Below, in pieces: positions 43,541 to 51,396 of a stretch of 64,000 nucleotides of DNA. The DNA comes from Allobosea sp. Tri-44 (GTDB lineage Bacteria; Pseudomonadota; Alphaproteobacteria; Rhizobiales; Beijerinckiaceae). The notes beneath the pieces are model-generated. The model saw only the letters and a program-made list of their open reading frames with translations. It was not told the DNA's origin and did not search any database. Both the position numbers and the translations under genes were made by a program. Where the stretch lies: contig NZ_NBDP01000007.1 of the NCBI RefSeq assembly GCF_004123845.1, positions 434,001 through 498,000 on the forward strand, written 5' to 3'. How positions within the stretch are numbered: position 1 is the first letter of the stretch; the number at the start of each line of letters is the position of its first letter.

Positions 43541-43589
43541 CCTAGCCCAGAACGCGCCTCACGTTCAGCCCCTTCGCGTGAGGCCTGCC

Positions 43590-44579
43590 ATGAAAGCCAT
43601 CCAGTACAGCCGCTTCGGCGGCCCCGACGTGCTCGAGACCGTCGAGATCGACCAGCCCTCGCCTGGCCCCGGCGAGGTGCTGATCGCGGTCGGCGCCGTC
43701 GGCGTCAATTTCTTCGAGGTGTTGATGCGGCAGGACCGCTATGTCGTGACACCGCCCCTGCCCTTCAGTCCCGGTGTCGAGATTGCCGGCACCATCGCGG
43801 CACTAGGGGAAGGCGTCACAACGTTTTCGGTCGGCGAGCGCGTCGCCGCAGCCCTTTATCTCGCAGACCGTCAGAGCGGTGGCTACGCCGACTATGTCGC
43901 GGTCAGCGCGGATGTCCTCGTGCGCCTGCCGGAGACACTGCCGTTTGCGGCCGCTACCGCGCTGCAGGTGCAGGGCCTGACCGCGCTGCATCTGCTGCGC
44001 AGCAATCCGGCCGCCGGGCGCAACGTCCTGGTCAGCGCCGCGGCTGGCGGCGTCGGCAGCCTTTTGGTCCAGTTGGCGAAGCGGGCCGGGGCGAAGCGCG
44101 TGATCGCTATGGCGAGCTCGAACGAGAAACTCGCGCTGGCACAGGACATCGGCGCCGATGCGGGCATCGACTACACACGGCCCGATTGGCCGGAACAGGT
44201 CCGTGCCCTAACCGACGGCGCAGGGCCGGACCTGATCTTCGATGCGTCCGGCGGCGACATCCCGGCGCAATGCCTTGCCTTGCTCGCGCCATTTGGACGT
44301 CTCGTGCTTTACGGCCCGCTCTCGATAGCCGATTTCCGGCCGGATGCAGAGGCGTTGAAGGCCCTGATCTTTGGCAATCGCGCGATCGCCGGCTTCTCGC
44401 TCCTGCCGCATCTCGCACCGGAGCGCCTCGTGCACGACCTCGGCGAGCTGTTCGCGTTGGTTACCGCTGGCGAATTGAAGCTCCTGCCCGGCAGCAGCTT
44501 CCCGCTGGCGCAGGCGAGTGCCGCTCATGCCGCGCTGGAAAGCCGGCAGAGCGCCGGCAAGCTGGTGCTGGTGCCGTAA
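43590..44579 (+). CDS. NADPH:quinone oxidoreductase family protein (zinc-independent MDR)
   Basis: 329-residue medium-chain reductase. The GroES-like part (GPGEVLIAVGAVGVNFFEVLMRQ) and the nucleotide motif SAAAGGVGSLLVQLAKRAGA are clear, and the zinc-binding cysteines and histidines of alcohol dehydrogenases are absent. The C-terminal segment has PLAQASAAHAALESRQSAGK, a standard QOR ending. ATG 43590 was chosen; an in-frame GTG at 43578 is possible. Probably reduces quinones or enones under HxlR control. Confidence 0.9.
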   Translation: MKAIQYSRFGGPDVLETVEIDQPSPGPGEVLIAVGAVGVNFFEVLMRQDRYVVTPPLPFSPGVEIAGTIAALGEGVTTFSVGERVAAALYLADRQSGGYADYVAVSADVLVRLPETLPFAAATALQVQGLTALHLLRSNPAAGRNVLVSAAAGGVGSLLVQLAKRAGAKRVIAMASSNEKLALAQDIGADAGIDYTRPDWPEQVRALTDGAGPDLIFDASGGDIPAQCLALLAPFGRLVLYGPLSIADFRPDAEALKALIFGNRAIAGFSLLPHLAPERLVHDLGELFALVTAGELKLLPGSSFPLAQASAAHAALESRQSAGKLVLVP

Positions 44580-44585
44580 TTGGGC

Positions 44586-45590
44586 TCAGCCGCCGGCGCG
44601 GGCGGTGTCGAACTGGCCCGACTTGCGGAAGCGCCAGAGATAGGCGGGCACCTCGGCCTCGGCCGAGACCGGCGCAATGCCGAGCCCGCGCAGGGTCCGG
44701 CCTTCCTTCTCGGCAGTCGCGGATACGACATTGTCGCTCTCGAGCAGATGGACCTGGTCGCGCGTCAGAATGAGCTCTTTCGGCAAAAGGCCGAGCGTCA
44801 GCATGTCCGCGATCTCGAGAACCTGGCCCTGCAGGCGGGCGAGCCCGAAAGGCATCGGCGCGATCAGGCGCCTGCGGCCGGTGACCTCGCAGACATAGTC
44901 GATCAGCTCCCGCAGGGTCTTCGCCTCCGGACCGCCGAGCTCATAGACCTTGCCGCCATCGAGCTTGCCGTCGACGGCACGCGCGACCGCCTCGGCGACG
45001 TCGCCGACGAAGACCGGCTGGAATTTGGTCTCGGCACCGGCGAGCGGCAGTACCGGCAGCATGCGCACCAGCGAGGCGAAGCGATTGAAGAAAGTGTCCT
45101 CCGGCCCAAACATCACCGAGGGGCGCAACAGGATTGCCTGCTTGACCAGAGCGTGAACCGCCGCCTCGCCCTCGGCCTTGCTGCGGGCATAGGCTGATTT
45201 CGAATCAGCGCTGGCGCCGAGCGCGGAGACCTGGACCAGCCGGTCGACGCCGAAAGTCGCGCAGGCCTGCGCGACGGTGCGTGCGCCCTGCGCCTGCACC
45301 GACGAGAAATTCTGCCGGCCCTTCTCCTGCAGGATGCCGACGAGGTTGATCACCGCATTGGCGCCCTTCACAGCGGCCGCGACCGAATCGGGGTAGCGCA
45401 GATTGGCCTGCACCGCAGTGATCTGGCCGACGGTGCCGAGCGGCTGCAGGAAACCGGAGAGATCCGGGCGCCGAACCGCAGCGCGAACACGATAGCCGCG
45501 CCGCGCCAGCGCCCGCACGACATGCCGCCCGAGGAAGCCGGAGCCGCCGAAGACCGTGACGAGTTGCGAAGCGGGAGGCAGGACCGTCAT
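44586..45590 (-). CDS. Complex I NDUFA9-like NAD(P)H-binding protein
   Basis: 334-residue atypical short-chain dehydrogenase with TVFGGSGFLGRHVVRALARR as nucleotide motif. It has NLVGILQEKGRQNFSSVQAQG and VFGPEDTFFNRF, which match the NDUFA9/39-kDa complex I assembly family found in alphaproteobacteria, and it lacks a classic Tyr-x3-Lys catalytic pair except for YARSKAEGE. It may bind quinone or NADPH in respiratory-chain assembly. It is convergent with the quinone oxidoreductase gene, six bases apart. Confidence 0.85.
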   Translation of the reverse strand: MTVLPPASQLVTVFGGSGFLGRHVVRALARRGYRVRAAVRRPDLSGFLQPLGTVGQITAVQANLRYPDSVAAAVKGANAVINLVGILQEKGRQNFSSVQAQGARTVAQACATFGVDRLVQVSALGASADSKSAYARSKAEGEAAVHALVKQAILLRPSVMFGPEDTFFNRFASLVRMLPVLPLAGAETKFQPVFVGDVAEAVARAVDGKLDGGKVYELGGPEAKTLRELIDYVCEVTGRRRLIAPMPFGLARLQGQVLEIADMLTLGLLPKELILTRDQVHLLESDNVVSATAEKEGRTLRGLGIAPVSAEAEVPAYLWRFRKSGQFDTARAGG

Positions 45591-45733
45591 GATGACGCGA
45601 AGCTCCGTTTGGAAGCGCTGAAAACTGGGATCGCTGCGCCTGTCCTAGTGCATCGCAACGCAGCTGTGAAGGCAGCGAGGCGTTGCCGGAGGACGGGCAG
45701 ATGCGGTGTTGTCAATAAAGCCGGCTTCGCCCG

Positions 45734-45762
45734 TTGACAGCTGCGTTCGGCCCCCGTAAACG
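45734..45762 (+). promoter_or_regulatory. Promoter of tRNA-Leu
   Basis: Consensus -35 TTGACA at 45734-45739, a 17-base spacer and TAAACG at 45757-45762 as -10. Transcription would begin a few bases before the mature 5' end at 45773. The spacing and the perfect -35 are as expected for a tRNA gene. Confidence 0.7.
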
Positions 45763-45772
45763 AACCGCCGTT

Positions 45773-45859
45773 GCCCAGGTGGCGGAATTGGTAGACGCAC
45801 CAGCTTCAGGTGCTGGCGCTCGCAAGGGCGTGGAGGTTCGAGTCCTCTCCTGGGCACCA
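45773..45859 (+). tRNA. tRNA-Leu (anticodon CAG)
   Basis: Class II tRNA of 87 bases with an encoded CCA end. Acceptor arms GCCCAGG (45773-45779) and CCTGGGC (45849-45855) pair fully. The anticodon arm is CCAGC-TTCAGGT-GCTGG, with anticodon CAG at 45807-45809, reading CUG codons. A variable arm and GGTTCGAGTCC T-arm follow. A hairpin terminator lies about 40 bases downstream. Confidence 0.95.
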
Positions 45860-45899
45860 CTATTTTTCTACCATGCTGAGAACCTTAGGGTTTTTACCC

Positions 45900-45942
45900 A
45901 AAATCCCGCACCACACCACGTGGCGCGGGATTTTGTGTTTTT
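45900..45942 (+). terminator. Rho-independent terminator of tRNA-Leu
   Basis: AAAATCCCGC (45900-45909) and GCGGGATTTT (45925-45934) form a perfect 10-bp stem, extended inside by CCAC/GTGG, and are followed by GTGTTTTT. It ends the tRNA transcript. Confidence 0.8.
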
Positions 45943-46055
45943 AGGCTGTGCTTCTTGGCCCGGTGTTTGCCACTCCTCTTTCGGTGCTGGCATGAGCGTC
46001 TGAGCGCCAGCGGTCGCACGTCCGTGAGGCCGCGCCCGCTCCCCGGCACGCCTGA

Positions 46056-46253
46056 GGCTTTGCACACCTTTGCGAACCTGTTGCCGAAGGACGCCTTGTC
46101 GAAGGGCTGGCCGCCAAGGCAAATCTGGCCGCAGACGATTTCTTGATTTGGCGGCAGGCTCTCGCCGAGGCTGACGCTTTGCGCGAATGCAATCCGCGTC
46201 AGATCGTACGCGTGGTGTTGGCCGGTCGAAGCCCAGAGCCGTTTTCAATCTGA
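46056..46253 (+). pseudogene. Possible gene remnant (C-terminal coding fragment)
   Basis: The 485 bases between tRNA-Leu and the RTX gene hold the terminator and this open stretch. It runs 65 codons from a stop at 46053 to TGA 46251 without a usable start codon. The translation reads like protein (for example LAADDFLIWRQALAEADALR and NPRQIVRVVLAGRSPEPF), with codon choice like neighbours, so it may be the tail of a lost gene, perhaps from DNA inserted beside the tRNA. No family recognised; it may also be chance. Confidence 0.3.
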
Positions 46254-46344
46254 CGGAAGGGCCTGCGGCAACGCTCGGCTTGCTTCCGCGCCGCAGGCCG
46301 GCAATCTATACTGACCCGTTTTCAAGCGAGAGCAGGTCCCGGCA

Positions 46345-48069
46345 ATGGTTCAAGTCAGAGGACGGCCCGACACCCCCCTGTCGCTGGATCAGGCTTGGCT
46401 CAATGATGCGATTTCGCGCGCATCAAGTGCGATTTCGTCCGGCTCTACGATGTCGTTTTTCGACCGCTTCTCACAAATTTCCTACAATCGAAGCACTATC
46501 TTCGCGGCTGATGGGGTCTTCACCGAGGTGGGGTGGACTCGGGCGCCCAATCCGCGCGGCGGCCCGGCCTTCGAGACGGTCTATTCGATTGGCGCGTCCT
46601 ATGGAACGACAGTCCTATATTCGCTCAATATTGCCATATCGGTCAACCTTCTGCCCTTTCCAGCCGTCTATCCTGCCATCTCCCAGATCCTGCTCGGGGA
46701 TGACACGGTAACCGGCACCAATTTCGACGATTACATTCCCGGCTATGCTGGCAATGACCTGATCGCACCGGGTCTGGGCTCAGACCTCGTCCATGGTGGT
46801 CCGGGCCTTGATCGGATCTCCTATGCGGACGCAGTTGCGGGCATCAGCGTGTCACTGGCGCAGGGATATACCTTCGATGGAGGCGGCCTAATCGACCGTT
46901 TCATCGAGATTGAAGGCGCGGTTGGCTCGGCCTTCGCCGATCTGATCGGCGGTGATGACGGGGCCAACATCCTGGAGGGTGGCGCAGGAGACGACCAGAT
47001 CTTCGGGTGGCAGGGTGACGATGTCCTGATCGGTGGAACGGGTGTCGATCTTTTGGACGGTGGGGACGGCGTCGATACCGTTAGCTACGAGACCGCGTCC
47101 ATGGGAGCTGTGGTGCGCTTCGATCTCGGTATCGGAGCGGGTACCGATGCCGACGGCGACACGTTCATATCGATCGAACGTGTCCGTGGCTCGAACTTCG
47201 CTGACTTGCTGATCGGAGGAGACGCCGACGATTCTTTTTCAGGCTTGGGCGGCGACGATATGCTCGTTGGGGCGGGCGGCAATGACTGTCTCGCCGGCGG
47301 TGAAGGTTCCGACACGCTCTATGGCGGGGACGGCGACGATGTCCTGTATTCCGACTTCGGTGCGAGGGAGACGCTCTTCGGAGGAGCCGGCAACGACCGA
47401 ATCTCGGCAGACCTTTTCGTTGTCGAGACCTATGTGAGGGGTGGCCTTGGCAACGACAAGATTCTGTTGAGCTTGGGTAACGACACGGTCTATGGCGACG
47501 AAGTCTTGCCCGATGGCAGTTCTGTCGGAGCCGGTGACGACCAGATCGATACAGGCGAGGGCACGAATACGGTCTACGCGGGGGGCGGTGCCGACGCGAT
47601 CTTATGCGGCGGCGGTCACAACATCGTTTATGGCGGCGATGGCGACGACACCATCACCGTGTACCAGGGCACGTTCAGCACCCCCGGCGCATTCGTCAAC
47701 GTGCTGCTCGGCGATGCCGGGAATGACAGGATCACCGGCAATGCTGCCTCAGATTATATCGAAGGAGGCGCCGGCAATGACACTCTGGCCGCCGGCCAGG
47801 AATATCCAATCACCGGCGTCGTGACCGACCGGTTCGTGTTCCGATCCGGCAGTGGAAATGACGCGATCCTGGATTTCCAGCCGGGCAGTGACCAAGTCGC
47901 GATTCCCGTGGACATCAACGGCACCGGTTGGACAACCGAGGCGGATATCCTGGCAGCGCTCCACGACGTCAACGGCGTCGCAACTCTCGACCTCGCAGGT
48001 GGTAACAGCATCACCTTCACCGGCCTGCACAGTACGGCCTTCACAATCGCAGATTTTATCATCTTATGA
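46345..48069 (+). CDS. RTX (hemolysin-type calcium-binding repeat) protein
   Basis: 574-residue protein likely exported by a type I system. About 16 nonapeptide repeats of the form GGxGxDxLx lie between residues 135 and 500 (for example GGAGDDQIF, GGTGVDLLD, GGDGDDVLY, GGAGNDRIS, GGAGNDTLA), each binding calcium in a beta-roll. The N-terminal 120 residues show no enzyme motif. The C-terminus (residues about 500-574, SGNDAILDFQPGSDQVAIP and ending TIADFIIL) is the usual uncleaved secretion region. No type I exporter genes are nearby. Base composition looks less GC-rich than the surroundings. Confidence 0.85.
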   Translation: MVQVRGRPDTPLSLDQAWLNDAISRASSAISSGSTMSFFDRFSQISYNRSTIFAADGVFTEVGWTRAPNPRGGPAFETVYSIGASYGTTVLYSLNIAISVNLLPFPAVYPAISQILLGDDTVTGTNFDDYIPGYAGNDLIAPGLGSDLVHGGPGLDRISYADAVAGISVSLAQGYTFDGGGLIDRFIEIEGAVGSAFADLIGGDDGANILEGGAGDDQIFGWQGDDVLIGGTGVDLLDGGDGVDTVSYETASMGAVVRFDLGIGAGTDADGDTFISIERVRGSNFADLLIGGDADDSFSGLGGDDMLVGAGGNDCLAGGEGSDTLYGGDGDDVLYSDFGARETLFGGAGNDRISADLFVVETYVRGGLGNDKILLSLGNDTVYGDEVLPDGSSVGAGDDQIDTGEGTNTVYAGGGADAILCGGGHNIVYGGDGDDTITVYQGTFSTPGAFVNVLLGDAGNDRITGNAASDYIEGGAGNDTLAAGQEYPITGVVTDRFVFRSGSGNDAILDFQPGSDQVAIPVDINGTGWTTEADILAALHDVNGVATLDLAGGNSITFTGLHSTAFTIADFIIL

Positions 48070-48119
48070 CTGCGAGAGTAGTTGGCGAGCCTTGAGCCGC
48101 TCTCCCGGGCGTGGGCATC

Positions 48120-48341
48120 CTAGCGACCGCAAGAGCGCATCGTCGCGATCCCGGACACCCCGAGCGGCTGGATACGCGGCCAGGCCGAGCCGGCCGAAGA
48201 AGAAGCGGGTTTCCGGGCCGCACTCGGGGAAGCTGGAGGCCGTCTCTCGGCACGCCAGAAGAGATCGCCGCGACAGTCGCTTTCCTGGTCTCACGCGGAG
48301 CAAGCTCTATCACAGGCTCGGTCATCAGGGCCGATGGCGGC
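48120..48341 (+). pseudogene. Short-chain dehydrogenase remnant (C-terminal part, frameshifted)
   Basis: The 322 bases between the RTX gene and the glutamine-type ATPase carry no intact gene. At 48246-48341 one frame reads LGTPEEIAATVAFLVSRG followed by SITGSVIRADGG, which is the standard C-terminal end of an SDR of the 3-oxoacyl-ACP reductase type. Just upstream a different frame (EEEAGFRAALGEAGGRL) would join it after loss of one base. The Rossmann and catalytic parts are absent, so this is a decayed fragment. Confidence 0.6.
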
Positions 48342-48391
48342 GACCATCGCCCGCAATTGAGCGCGGCTTGCTCGCGACAAGGTGTTCGATG

Positions 48392-49123
48392 CTATCGCTG
48401 ATGCCCGACCATACGCAGGAAGGCAGTGAGCCGCGGATAGGTCGCGCTGTCGCTGAGTTCCGCCGGCCTGCCGCGCTCGACGACCCTCCCCGCCTCCATG
48501 AACCAGATCTCGTCGGCGACCTCGCGGGCGAAGCCGATTTCATGGGTGACGCAAATCATGGTCATGCCGCCGGCAGCGAGCCGCTTCATCGCCGCCAGCA
48601 CCTCGCCGACCATCTCCGGATCGAGCGCCGAGGTCGGTTCATCGAACAGCATCACTTCCGGGTCCATCGCCAGCGAGCGGGCGATGGCGACGCGCTGGCG
48701 CTGGCCGCCGGAGAGCAGGCCAGGCATCTCGTTCGCTTTCTCGGTCAGCCCGACGCGGGCGAGTTCATCCATGGCGCGCTCGCGGGCCGCGGCCTTCGAC
48801 AGGCCGCGCAATCTGGTCAGGCCGAGCGTGATGTTGCCGAGCGCGGTGAGATGCGGGAACAGGTTATAGGCCTGGAAGACGAAGCCGACGCGCTGGCGCA
48901 GGCGGTTGATGTCGAGCCCGCGCGCTGCGACATCCGCGCCATCGACGCAGACGCGCCCGCTTTGGATCTTCTCCAGCCGCGTCACGGTGCGGATCAGGGT
49001 CGACTTGCCCGAACCCGAGGGGCCGACCAGGACCTTGACCTCGCCGCGCCGGACCTCGCCGGAGACATCGGCCAGCACCTGCAGCGCCCCGAACCATTTG
49101 TCGACGTTCTCAAAGCGGATCAT
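48392..49123 (-). CDS. Polar amino acid ABC transporter ATP-binding protein (GlnQ type)
   Basis: 243-residue ATPase: Walker A GPSGSGKST, Q-loop FQAYNLFPHLTAL (the NLFPH form typical of amino-acid transporters), signature LSGGQRQRV, Walker B VMLFDEPTSALDPE and H-loop VTHEIGFAREVAD. It is the last gene of a minus-strand run and starts 7 bases after the second permease stop. Confidence 0.92.
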   Translation of the reverse strand: MIRFENVDKWFGALQVLADVSGEVRRGEVKVLVGPSGSGKSTLIRTVTRLEKIQSGRVCVDGADVAARGLDINRLRQRVGFVFQAYNLFPHLTALGNITLGLTRLRGLSKAAARERAMDELARVGLTEKANEMPGLLSGGQRQRVAIARSLAMDPEVMLFDEPTSALDPEMVGEVLAAMKRLAAGGMTMICVTHEIGFAREVADEIWFMEAGRVVERGRPAELSDSATYPRLTAFLRMVGHQR

Positions 49124-49130
49124 GGCTGCC

Positions 49131-49841
49131 TCATGCCGCGATGGTGACGCCGGGCGTGCCGCCGCGGTCGCCCGAGATACGCCGCTCGATCAGGCGGGCC
49201 AGCGATGTCAGCGCGAAGCAGAGCGCGAAATAGGTCAGCGCCAGGATGCCGTAGACCTCGAAGGGCTGGGTCAGCAGGACGTTGTTGACCTGAGCCGCGG
49301 CGAAGGTGAGCTCATGGGCGCTGATGACATAGCCGAGCGAGGTCTCCTTGATGGTCGAGACGAACTGGCTGACCATGCTCGGCAGCATGTTGTGCAGCGC
49401 CTGCGGCAGCACGACCTTTATCGTCGTCGGCCAGTAGCGCAGGCCGAGCGAGGTCGCCGCCTCGACCTGGCCCTTGGGCAGGCCCTCGATACCGGCGCGG
49501 ATGATCTCGGAGAGATAGGCTGCTTCATAGATAACGAGCGCGATCACCAGCGTCTCGACCCCGCCCACCGCCCGGCCGATCACCAGCGGCGAGAAGAAAT
49601 AGGTCCAGAAGATGAACATGATCAGCGGCAGGCCGCGCACCGTGTGCACGATCGCGGTGGCCGGCAGGCGCAGCCAGCGATAGGGGCTGAGGCGCGCCAG
49701 CGCCAGCGCGATGGCGAAGGGGAAGCACAGCGCCAGCGAAATCGAGGCCATGAACAGCGTCATGGCGAGCCCGCCGATCGGCCCGTGCGGATACTGCCCG
49801 ACGAGGAAGAGCAGCCAGTTGTTCTGCAGGATCTCGAGCAT
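49131..49841 (-). CDS. Amino acid ABC transporter permease (HisM/GlnP type)
   Basis: 236-residue permease with HisMQ-type topology: GLAMTLFMASISLALCFPFAIAL near the start, VHTVRGLPLIMFIFW, the EAA loop LPKGQVEAATSLGLRYW, and KETSLGYVISAHELTFAA toward the end. ATG 49841 overlaps the stop of the partner permease by one base (TGATG); the upstream continuation of the frame is a shadow. Confidence 0.91.
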   Translation of the reverse strand: MLEILQNNWLLFLVGQYPHGPIGGLAMTLFMASISLALCFPFAIALALARLSPYRWLRLPATAIVHTVRGLPLIMFIFWTYFFSPLVIGRAVGGVETLVIALVIYEAAYLSEIIRAGIEGLPKGQVEAATSLGLRYWPTTIKVVLPQALHNMLPSMVSQFVSTIKETSLGYVISAHELTFAAAQVNNVLLTQPFEVYGILALTYFALCFALTSLARLIERRISGDRGGTPGVTIAA

Positions 49842-50539
49842 CAGCGCGTCTCGAGCTTGAGGCGATGGCCGGACCAGCTGCCCAGCGCCATGATGCCGAA
49901 GGAGATGGCGAGATAGATCGCGGTCGCGACCGCGAAGGCCTCGAAGGTCTTGAAGGTGTAGCTCTCGACCTCGCGCGTCCGGTAGGTCAGCTCGCCTACG
50001 CCGATCGCCATGGCGAGGCTGGTGTTCTTGAACAGCAGCAGGGTCTGGTTGATCAGTGGCGGCACGGCGATGCGCAGTGCCTGCGGCAGTACGACATAGC
50101 CCATGGCGCCGAGATAGCCGAAGCCGATCGAGCGGGCCGACTCGTACTGCGCCTTGGGGATCGAGCGGATGCCGCTGCGGATGTCCTCGGCGACATAGGC
50201 GGCGGCAGCAAGGCCAAGCGCGATCGCCGCCAGCAGGAATTCGCCGTGATGGGCGTTGATCCATTGCCGCGCCGGTCGCGGCAGCAGCGACGGCACGCCG
50301 AAATACCAGACGAAGATCTGGACCAATAGCGGCACATTGCGATGGTATTCGATATAGAGTGCGACGAACCAGCCGAGCGGCGGGAACGGGATCATCCGGA
50401 CGAGCGTTAGGATGATCCCCATCGTCATGGCGAGGCACCAGGCCGCGACCGTCAGCGCCAGCGTGGTGGCAAGACCGATCAGGAACCAGTCGAGATATTT
50501 CCCGTTCAGCACGCTGCCGAGATCGAAGACATAGCCCAT
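49841..50539 (-). CDS. Amino acid ABC transporter permease (HisQ/GlnP type)
   Basis: 232-residue permease: FLIGLATTLALTVAAWCLAM, YIEYHRNVPLLVQIFVWYFG, the EAA loop IPKAQYESARSIGFGY and KNTSLAMAIGVGELTYRTRE. It forms the transport channel with the next gene product. ATG 50539 was chosen as the start of the hydrophobic N terminus, 31 bases after the binding-protein stop. Confidence 0.91.
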   Translation of the reverse strand: MGYVFDLGSVLNGKYLDWFLIGLATTLALTVAAWCLAMTMGIILTLVRMIPFPPLGWFVALYIEYHRNVPLLVQIFVWYFGVPSLLPRPARQWINAHHGEFLLAAIALGLAAAAYVAEDIRSGIRSIPKAQYESARSIGFGYLGAMGYVVLPQALRIAVPPLINQTLLLFKNTSLAMAIGVGELTYRTREVESYTFKTFEAFAVATAIYLAISFGIMALGSWSGHRLKLETR

Positions 50540-50570
50540 CCGACCACGCCCCCTGGCGCTCGCCGCGCGA

Positions 50571-51383
50571 TCAGCTCTTGATCTCTTCGACCTTGTAGTC
50601 GCGCTTGATGTTGAAGGCGGTGCCTTCGCCGAGCCATTTGCCGAAGATCGTGTCGAGCTCGCCGGAGCTCGCGAGCTTGCTGAGCACGCCGTTGACCTGT
50701 TCCTTGAAGGCGGTCTCGCCCTTGCGCAGGCCAAGGCCCCAGGGCTCGACGAAGAGCGACTTCTCGATCACCAGCATCGGCACCTTCGACTGCTTGGCGA
50801 GCTTCACCAGGATGAGCTCGGAGCCGCAGAAGGCATCGACCTTGTCCTGCGCCAACGCCAGGAAGGCCGAGGAGGTGTCCTGGAAGGTCACTGTCTCGGC
50901 GGTCGGGATCAGCCGGCGCACGCCCTGCTCGGAGGACGAGCCCTTGATCGCGGTCACCTTCTTGCCGGCCAGGCCCTCCAGCGTGGTGATGCCGGAGTCC
51001 TTGGTGGTCAACAGCTTCTGCTGGCTGACGAAGTAGGAATGGGAGAAGTCGATCTGCTGGGCGCGCTCGGGCGTATAGCCGAGATTGGCGGCGAGAATGT
51101 CGACCCGGCCCTGCAGTAGCTCCGGGATGCGGGCCTCGACCGCGATGCCCTTGAGCTCCAGCGAAACGCCGAGCGCGTCGGCGACCTTCTGGCAGATGTC
51201 GACGTCGTAACCGACGATCTGGCGGGTCTGCGGATGTTGGAAGGAAAACGGCTCGGCGGTGCCGAGCGTGCCGCAGATCAGCTTGCCGCGTGTCTTGATG
51301 TCGGCGAGCTGGTCGGCCTGAGCGGCACTAGAGAGACCGGCGGCGAGAACGGCCGTCAGGCCGAGAACCGAGAAAAGCTTCAT
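50571..51383 (-). CDS. Amino acid ABC transporter substrate-binding protein (family 3)
   Basis: 270-residue periplasmic binding protein with signal peptide MKLFSVLGLTAVLAAGLSSA, cleaved near AQAD. The mature part has IKTRGKLICGTLGTAEPFSF, GYDVDICQKVADALG and LQGRVDILAANLGYTPERA, the SBP_bac_3 pattern. ATG 51383 was chosen because AGGGG lies six bases before it, while ATG 51389 is too close. It lies 13 bases after an aminotransferase gene, which suggests the transporter and enzyme act on the same amino acid. Confidence 0.91.
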   Translation of the reverse strand: MKLFSVLGLTAVLAAGLSSAAQADQLADIKTRGKLICGTLGTAEPFSFQHPQTRQIVGYDVDICQKVADALGVSLELKGIAVEARIPELLQGRVDILAANLGYTPERAQQIDFSHSYFVSQQKLLTTKDSGITTLEGLAGKKVTAIKGSSSEQGVRRLIPTAETVTFQDTSSAFLALAQDKVDAFCGSELILVKLAKQSKVPMLVIEKSLFVEPWGLGLRKGETAFKEQVNGVLSKLASSGELDTIFGKWLGEGTAFNIKRDYKVEEIKS

Positions 51384-51396
51384 CGTCATCCCCTTT

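Noticed and set aside
45868..46248. Minus-strand 126-codon frame near tRNA-Leu
   Set aside because: Its 3' part covers the tRNA terminator hairpin, and the translation is Arg-rich without any motif; the opposite strand is more protein-like.
45773..46344. Prophage or integrative element at tRNA-Leu
   Set aside because: No integrase gene and no second copy of the tRNA 3' end were seen; only remnants remain.
49131..50438. Permease gene as a 435-residue protein
   Set aside because: The N-terminal 199 codons are an off-frame reading of the upstream permease; the real start is ATG 49841 with a TGATG junction.
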